A model generated the notes under the pieces. It ran no database searches. It was not told where the DNA came from and was given only the letters and a program-made list of their open reading frames with translations. Source: Axinella damicornis (taxonomy: Eukaryota > Porifera > Demospongiae > Axinellida > Axinellidae). From it: a DNA stretch of 64,000 nucleotides. Position numbers and translations under genes: made by a program. Location: NCBI GenBank assembly GCA_963931865.1, contig OZ007510.1:6239399-6303398 (forward strand). Reading direction: 5' to 3'. Positions 57,921 to 64,000 of the stretch are shown piece by piece (positions within the stretch are counted from its first letter, which is position 1; each line of letters starts with the position of its first letter).

Positions 57921-60900
57921 ATGTACGTCTTGAGGCGAGGCGTTGGACTTGTTGCACGCCTTCGAAGTAACCCCTTTCTCAGGTTCACCAGCTCAACCCC
58001 CCACCCCCAGTCTTCAGCTGGTGAGAATGGCTCCAGCACCAGTGGCACTGCAAGGCCCTTCAGAGACATCCCAAGCCCTAGAGGGCTCCCATTCATTGGG
58101 ACTGCTTTGGAGTACGCCAAATCTAGCAATAAGTATAGAATGACTCAAGTAATGGAACAACGAGTGGCTAAGTACGGCACAATCTACCGAGAGAAGATGA
58201 TTCCAATAATGCCAGAGCAGGTGGTGATATCCAATCCGCAGGATGTGGAGACAGTGTTCAGGGCTGATGGTCCGTGGCCAAATAGACCGGAAGGTGGACA
58301 AATTTTCCACAAAATGAGAAAAGCCGCCAACATGCAAGCTGGGATTCTTATGTCGTAAGTAGTACTATTGAAGTTCAGTGCGAGTATTGTTTTACCTGAT
58401 AATGCAGACAGTTATTGCAGTAAAATTCATTGTAGGCAAGGTGAGGCCTGGCATCATCAGCGTCAACCGATGTCAAAGTTCACAATGGTACCAAGGAAGG
58501 TTGGTGAATACCATAGGGGTTTCAATGCCATTACACAAGACCTCTTGCAGAACATCGTTCAGCTTAGAGATCCAGAGACCAAGATTCTCTCTGATGTGCC
58601 CAAACTTCTCTTCAAGTGGTCTTTTGAGTGTAAGTATGTTAATGATCTGTATTACCAGTAGCCAGTTTGTTTAGTTCGTTCCTGCAGCAGTGGCACTACT
58701 AAAGATGGGGGAGCCTGCAATGCTATTTATTACCCACCTGTAGCCGTTATCGGCTCCCGCTGTTAATACCCCCCCCCCCCCCCCCCCCCCCCTCCCCCCA
58801 TTTTGTACACTACAACCAGCCTAAAGGTGGTGGTGGTGAGGGGGGGGGGGGGGGGTTACATTACCATTGAATGGTGAAGTGTATAATCTTAGGGGGACAT
58901 ACGACAAAAAGCCTGGCAATCACTGAAATCAGCTTCTCTCCTGCAGCTGTGGCCTATTTTGTCCTGGGAAAGCGGCTGGGGAGCCTGGAAGCTGGACAAA
59001 TCCCACCTGACTGCAAGGCATTCATAGAGTCAGTTCACAGGTTCTTCGACGTCACATTTGAATTGGCATTCTCAGTTCCCTTTTACCTGTTGTGGGAGAC
59101 TAAGCTATGGAAAGAAACTGTAGATTCAATGGCTAGTGTAAACAATCTTGCCATGAAGTTCATCAAGGAAAGGATGCAGGAGATAACGGAGGAGGAAAAA
59201 CGTGCTTTGGAGAACAGCAAGGAGGTTCCAGGTGAAGTTGACTTCCTGACCTACCTAGTGCATTCAGGAAAGCTGAGCCCAGAGGAGCTCTCTACAAATA
59301 CTGTGGATCTACTGATGGCTGGAGTAGAAACTGTGAGTTAATAACATTTTGGAAATATTAATGTATGATTATTATGGTCACATGCAAAGTCTGTGCGTAT
59401 ACCTGGGTGTGCAGGAGGCACCATTGTGGTAAACCTCTCAAAGGTACGTAATGAAGATCCCCAAAATAGGTACATTTGAACCACAGCACATTTGGGCATA
59501 GTCTGGTGCAGCCAGACCCTCGCACGCAGAGGAGGGTCTGGAATCAAACTTTTGTCCCACTGCAACCATGAGTGAAGCACCAATCAGATTGCAGAACCTG
59601 CCATCACTACTGCGTTACTTCCTGTGGTTTGAACTGAAGCCATAGTGTTTGCTGCATGTATAAATGTATTGACAAACATTAAAATGTATTCATGAATGCT
59701 AAGTAGATTCCCCAGCGACAAAACCGCATAATTATAGTATAGTTTTAACTCCAGACCCTCCTCTGCGTGTGAGGGTCTGGCTGCGCTGGACTAATTTGGG
59801 CAATGACTTGCTCTAGCAGGAAAAATCGGCTAGAATATTGGACGCTATACAAAGTGAGAGGATTGTTTTCTATACAGCTAGGCCCATGCTTAAAACAACC
59901 CACCCGGTTCCAACCAAGGGGTTCCATGGCCAAGCCCAGACACAGCCATGCTGTTAATTGGTTTAATACATGTGCGGTGGACCCTGACACGTGTTCACCA
60001 TTACTCCTTTAGACGTCCTACACACTCGCCTGGGTATTGTATTGCCTGGCTACTAATCCTGATGCCCAGCAGAAGCTTCGTAAGGAGGTGATGGAAACTT
60101 TGGGTTCTGATAACATTGTGACCCCTACTCATATCAGCAAGATGCCTTACCTTCACAACTGTGTGAAGGAGACAATGAGGTTAGTATAGTACACTGGTGT
60201 CATTAATTAGGTGAGCCCCTGCATAGTCATGGTAGCTATTGAAATATTTATCACATGTATGGGGTGCATTGTATCCAAGGTAGGCCTGGCAGGCCACGTG
60301 CCTGGCCAATCCTGCGCACCAAAACTGTTTCCTTTTGTCATGACCGTAATCTCATTCCCAAGATAGCATGCGCATGAAAGATGTGTCAATACATGCAAAG
60401 AAACCATACTATATTATATCATCTGCAACACAGCCAGCTTTTATTCTCCAAACCTTCAAAAGCTTATGTGCATGGCTGCAGCAACTCACTCAGGTTTTGT
60501 CCTATAGTGTCTAGTCTAGCCGCAGTGAATGCCAGTAGGGTGTGAATTCAATTCTTGCTTTGGTACAATTCTCTGCAGATTATATCCCCTTACTGCCTTA
60601 AACCAAAGGCAACTACAGCAAGACGTGGTCCTCTCTGGATACAAAGTTCCCGAAGGAGTAAGTGTGAAACGTGAAATAACAGTAAGGAGATGTACATTAG
60701 GGATAGCAGAATGACAAAAAGCAGGGAAACAAAGTGGGGATGATAGCACAGAACAGTTACTTTTGCTGATGTTGAGCCGCCCAGATTGATGCAGATGTGG
60801 TCAGTGGTATCCCAGAGCACTCCCTGTCAGCCTCATTTCCCCCATCATCCTCATTTCCCCCATCAGGGTTTGCTGCACCTACGCTGGCCACGTTGTCCCC

Positions 60901-61892
60901 TGCCTCTGTCGAGACCTGGGAGGGGGTTGGATACATGTGATGATTAGCGATGACCCATCCAGCCTCCCCCCAACTCGGCATATGATACGACAGGATTCAA
61001 TATTGAGTCCTTGGTAGCAACTCTTCATCCCTCTCAGGGAAGTGATTGTGCTTACTTACCGTACACTGCCTGGCCTGCTTTTGGGCCGTGAGAGGCTCAT
61101 GCATGATATATAGGCGCCAGCCATGCAGGTGTTGCTTTAGTACCCGGCCCCTTGCTATTATAGTTGGAATAAAGTGGCTGATTATTCATTAGGCTGGTAC
61201 TAGCTGGTCGAGTTCCAGGATGATTTCAAGAAGAATTATCAGTAATTGAGCTAATTATTTTCTAGACAATTATGTTCATTGTATTGACTTGCACTGCTCA
61301 CCAACATCATGTTTCTCCCTCCTGTCTTGTTCGTATAGACCCAGGTAATGATGCCATTGACCGTAATGGGAAGAATGTCCGAGTACTTTCCTGAGCCAGA
61401 TCGTTTCCTTCCAGAGAGGTGGAGCAGAGAGAACAAGGACACACTACCAAACATGTTTACCTCCCTACCTTTTGGATTTGGGACCCGCATGTGTGTAGGT
61501 GAGTCTGGAATCTGCAAATGATCTTCCAAGTCAAAGCAAACCTGGTGGCTACATGTCTACTGTTTGTGACTATGCCTTGGCACACAATTTGGGCATTCAA
61601 AAGCACTAAATGCTGGATTAAATATTCATGAACGATGAGCATAAGTAATGGGGCAAAAAACGAAGTATAATGTGTGATGTCCCACTTGTGACTGTAATAT
61701 GAATTTGCTCTGAATTGTATAATTCCTACAGGTCGTCGTATTGCTGAGCTGGAGTTGTACATTGCCTTGTCCCACATAATGAACAACTTCAAGGTTGAAT
61801 TCCCCGAGAAGGCTCCCATGGACTATATCCTGAAGGGGCTTCTTGCTCCTGAAAGGCAGCTAAATTTGATTGTCCATGACTTGATCAAGTGA
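57921..61892 (+). CDS. Mitochondrial-clan cytochrome P450, copy C
   Basis: Seven exons: 57921-58354, 58436-58629, 58947-59332, 60013-60179, 60579-60657, 61339-61498, 61732-61892 (TGA). Exon lengths and phases are identical to A and B; 526 residues, no disruption. The Pro hinge reads DIPSPRGLPFIG, a Gly-to-Ser change from A and B in a segment important for P450 folding. WHHQR, AGVETTS, ETMR, PERW and FGFGTRMCVGRRIAELEL are intact. The end diverges (KGLLAPERQLNLIVHDLIK). Introns 1-4 are nearly identical to copy B, including the poly-C/poly-G pair and the MITE. Intron 5 lacks the LTR element and so provides its empty site. A LINE fragment separates its proximal promoter from the upstream sequence it shares with copy B. 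Confidence 0.93.
58769..58855. repeat. Poly-C and poly-G tracts in intron 2 of copy C
   Basis: C run 58769-58792 and G run 58840-58855; paralogous to 46897-46982. Confidence 0.85.
59499..59793. mobile_element. TAGTCT MITE in intron 3 of P450 copy C
   Basis: 295 bp with the same ends and the same ATTTGGGCA flanks (59490-59498, 59794-59802) as in copy B, so it was inherited through the B/C duplication. Confidence 0.9.
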
Positions 61893-62774
61893 TACATAAA
61901 AACTATTACTTGGTGTACGTGTATAGCTGCTTCAGATTTGTAGTAATTATTGTGTAGCAATTGAGAGCAAACTGGATCTAGATCTTCAATAGTGTTTTTG
62001 TATATTGTCAGTAGCTCATAACGATGGGCTCCTGGTATCACAATTGTATTACTTGCACAGTGTCCAGATCAGCCAAAGCATGATAACCTTAGTATGTACA
62101 GCATGATAACCTTAGTATGTACAGCACATGGCAACAGCTATAAAATGTTAGTGACTGAAGTTGCTATAGTGTTAATTAATGTGATGTGGTACAGTGGAAG
62201 CACCTATTGTGGCATTGTGCAGCACGCATGATGCGTATTGAGGGGCCTGCTCTAAATTTGTTCCATCACACACCATGCAGCAATGCTGCGCTAATTAAGG
62301 CAATAGCTCTGATGAGAAATTCCTCAAAGTATTCAGCAACAAACAGAAAGTGCACAGGATGCAAGCTTACATCATTTACTCACTGCAAACTTTGCTAGAC
62401 AACTATAGTCCATAATATGCTACTTGCTCTTATAATATTATGTATTGCATTTAATTTGCTAGGCAGCCGAAAATTATATGGCTAGTTGTAAAGTGTGGTT
62501 CAAATTACATGGGTACGTATACCTTCTGGCCACCACCACTAAAGGAATATGATCATGGCATGCAGTAGACCACAGTAGAGAAGTTACATGCACTCACACA
62601 TGTATGCCCACATGAATGTGTTGCTAGTTTGGATCTCATGTAGCTGGACATTCTCTTCCTCAGTGTATATAGAAGAAACTTAATGTCAATCCTAGCCTGC
62701 TATTATTAAATTAAGTTATGTTTACGAATGCGCTGTTATTATAGCATAATCATAAATATCACAATAAAAGCATA
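61893..62774. other. Intergenic region between P450 copy C and the SDR gene
   Basis: The two genes converge here. No gene seen. A 23-bp string 'gcatgataaccttagtatgt' is tandemly duplicated at about 62079-62124. The 3' flank shared by copies A and B is not present after copy C, which marks the end of the duplicated unit. Confidence 0.5.
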
Positions 62775-63992
62775 TTAGCAAGCTAGGAATCCTCCATCAA
62801 CCGGCAAGGTGGTGCAGTTTATCATCGCACTGTGATCACTCAGCAGAAACAGGATTGCATCAACTACGTCATCTTCCTCTGTGTAAATACAAGTTGCGAT
62901 TTCAGTTTTAAAACAGATTTTACAATTTCTGAAATCCCAAGATCTAGAGTTGGAGTGCACAAATTGATATTCAAGCTAGGTCCATGCCCATGGGAAAATT
63001 TGTGATGGCACATTTTGTGATGTCAATGCATGAAAGGTACCGTAAATGGCAGATTGTTGGCAAAATTATCGGCACTCACAAATATTGGCACACAAGAATG
63101 CTGGATACTGGGAACCCCAGGTAGGAAAAAGAAGAAGCTGTCACTAATTTCTGCTGTCTCTCCCTTGATATCAAATCCAGAACAATGCCACACAAGCGAA
63201 GGAGATCGAAGCAAACTTGCCGGCGCTGTGAACCAGACTCAGAGAAAACAATGGTCAGATGAAAGCATGGTTAGTGCTATCAAACCCGTAAAAGGTGGGA
63301 TGAGTTTGCTGAGGGCTTCAGATTTAATAATGTGCCCAGAACCACTTGTGAGATGGTGAGTCAACAGCTTCACCTCCATCTCCTCAGTGATGCCTTCTCT
63401 CGTAACTGCCGCCCTCCAATAGCAATATCGTCACTAGTCTCGTTCCCATACGTCCAGGGAACGAGGCTACATTCTCACTCGCTCCTTGCAGACATAAGTA
63501 CACACTGATATTATTGATCCATGGTGCCGATAATTGATTGATGGGTACAATGTAGGTCTGCACAGCATGCTATCATTTGGCGTGTGACACAGCAATAACC
63601 TCTGACCTAGTACACATTGCAAGAGCAAAGTACACTGTACACCCTATTGAATGGTACAAGTCCGAGATTCAGAACCATTCCTGGACAGAGCTATTAGGTC
63701 GGGGACAAAATTAATGTATGCCTATATAGCTAAATGCTTATGTCAGTATAGCATAGGTCATATAAACAATCAACTCAAGCCTTCCCCCCCCGATATCCCA
63801 AGGTGCTGGCATGAGAAGTGGGAGAGGTGGAGGTTGGCTGCTTGGAACTGAGTAAATTCCTGGTCTGTACGTACCTGCAAACCTTCCTAAAGGTATTCTG
63901 CTGAGCATGGGTCCGGCTTTCTTTGGATCAGACCACCCTAGCCTCCCCATGTCAGTCATAACAACAGTAGGATTCACTGCATTCACTCGGAT
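62775..63992 (-). CDS. DCXR: DCXR-like short-chain dehydrogenase/reductase, last two exons
   Basis: Exon 63875-63992 reads [16 protein letters not shown] and [19 protein letters not shown], ending G|GTACGT. Exon 62775-62878 continues in phase as [19 protein letters not shown] and [12 protein letters not shown], then TAA. This is the C-terminal half of a classical SDR. NPTVVMT and the IPLGRFAE...LPVDGGF pattern closely resemble L-xylulose/dicarbonyl reductase (DCXR) and the related mouse lung carbonyl reductase. These are NADPH-dependent tetrameric enzymes reducing dicarbonyls and L-xylulose (family knowledge). The Rossmann glycine motif and YxxxK lie beyond the right edge. A Gly-to-Cys replacement ([12 protein letters not shown]) relative to the usual G-S/T is visible. 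The 1-kb intron holds a pogo-like relic. Confidence 0.88.
63040..63545 (+). mobile_element. Pogo-like relic with HTH fragment, in the SDR intron
   Basis: Left end 'ccgtaaatggcagattgttg' then 'aattatcggcac', right end 'gtgccgataattgattgatggg', with TA on both sides (63038-63039, 63546-63547). Its ends resemble those of the element at 36970-37820. Inside, at about 63243-63356, a plus-strand frame reads [20 protein letters not shown] and [15 protein letters not shown], resembling the Psq/CENP-B-type helix-turn-helix at the start of pogo/Tigger transposases. The catalytic DDE region is missing. Confidence 0.6.
63437..63472. mobile_element. Minimal TAGYC hairpin
   Basis: TAGTCTCGTTCCC and GGGAACGAGGCTA separated by 9-10 nt, nested in the pogo-like relic; only the inverted-repeat tips of the TAGYCT MITE family remain. 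Confidence 0.6.
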
Positions 63993-64000
63993 CTGCACAT

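Noticed and set aside
63738..63998. ATG at 63998 as the start of the SDR protein
   Set aside because: The bases before IRVNAVNP read as an acceptor (TGTGCAG), and an SDR cannot begin at this point; the N-terminal half lies beyond the window.

Overview
This is eukaryotic, invertebrate-animal genomic DNA. Its genes have many short exons joined by GT-AG introns. It holds a class II nuclear tRNA, several families of inverted-repeat transposons, LINE fragments, an LTR retrotransposon, microsatellites and a 200-N assembly gap. The gene content is animal: a mitochondrial-clan P450, a sterol O-acyltransferase, PSMD12 and an NCLX-type exchanger. My best guess is a sponge or another early-branching invertebrate, but no single feature proves this.

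Layout. 0.5-2.3 kb (minus): 5' exons of an NCLX/SLC8B1-like Na/Ca exchanger, running off the left edge. 2.55-19.7 kb (minus): a long gene for a protein with two PH domains and a coiled-coil tail; its introns carry MITEs, a 69-bp and a 31-bp minisatellite, a hAT remnant and a plus-strand tRNA-Leu(CAG). 20-28 kb: mostly transposon debris, comprising 9-bp-TSD MITEs, a Harbinger-like pair, a large foldback cluster, a LINE 3' end and a Crypton-type recombinase relic. 28.07-28.27 kb: assembly gap. 28.4-29.9 kb (plus): the last two exons of PSMD12. 31.5-34.5 kb (plus): scattered coding-like segments I do not recognise. 34.9-38.6 kb (minus): a sterol O-acyltransferase (MBOAT) gene with a pogo-like element in one intron. 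40.2-61.9 kb (plus): three tandem copies of a seven-exon mitochondrial-clan P450. A Ty3/gypsy element sits inside intron 5 of copy B, a LINE fragment lies just upstream of copy C, and a MITE is shared by intron 3 of B and C. 62.8-64 kb (minus): the last two exons of a DCXR-like SDR, whose intron holds a second pogo-like relic.

Biological theme. The acyltransferase (sterol esterification) and the P450 array (mitochondrial P450s typically hydroxylate sterols or secosteroids) lie head to head 1.6 kb apart, next to a carbonyl-reductase-type SDR. This suggests, but does not prove, a lipid or sterol neighbourhood. The array is also a readable duplication record: presence or absence of each transposon in the paralogous sites orders the events. 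Gene boundaries were worked out by hand from splice sites, reading phase and family similarity; no searches were run.
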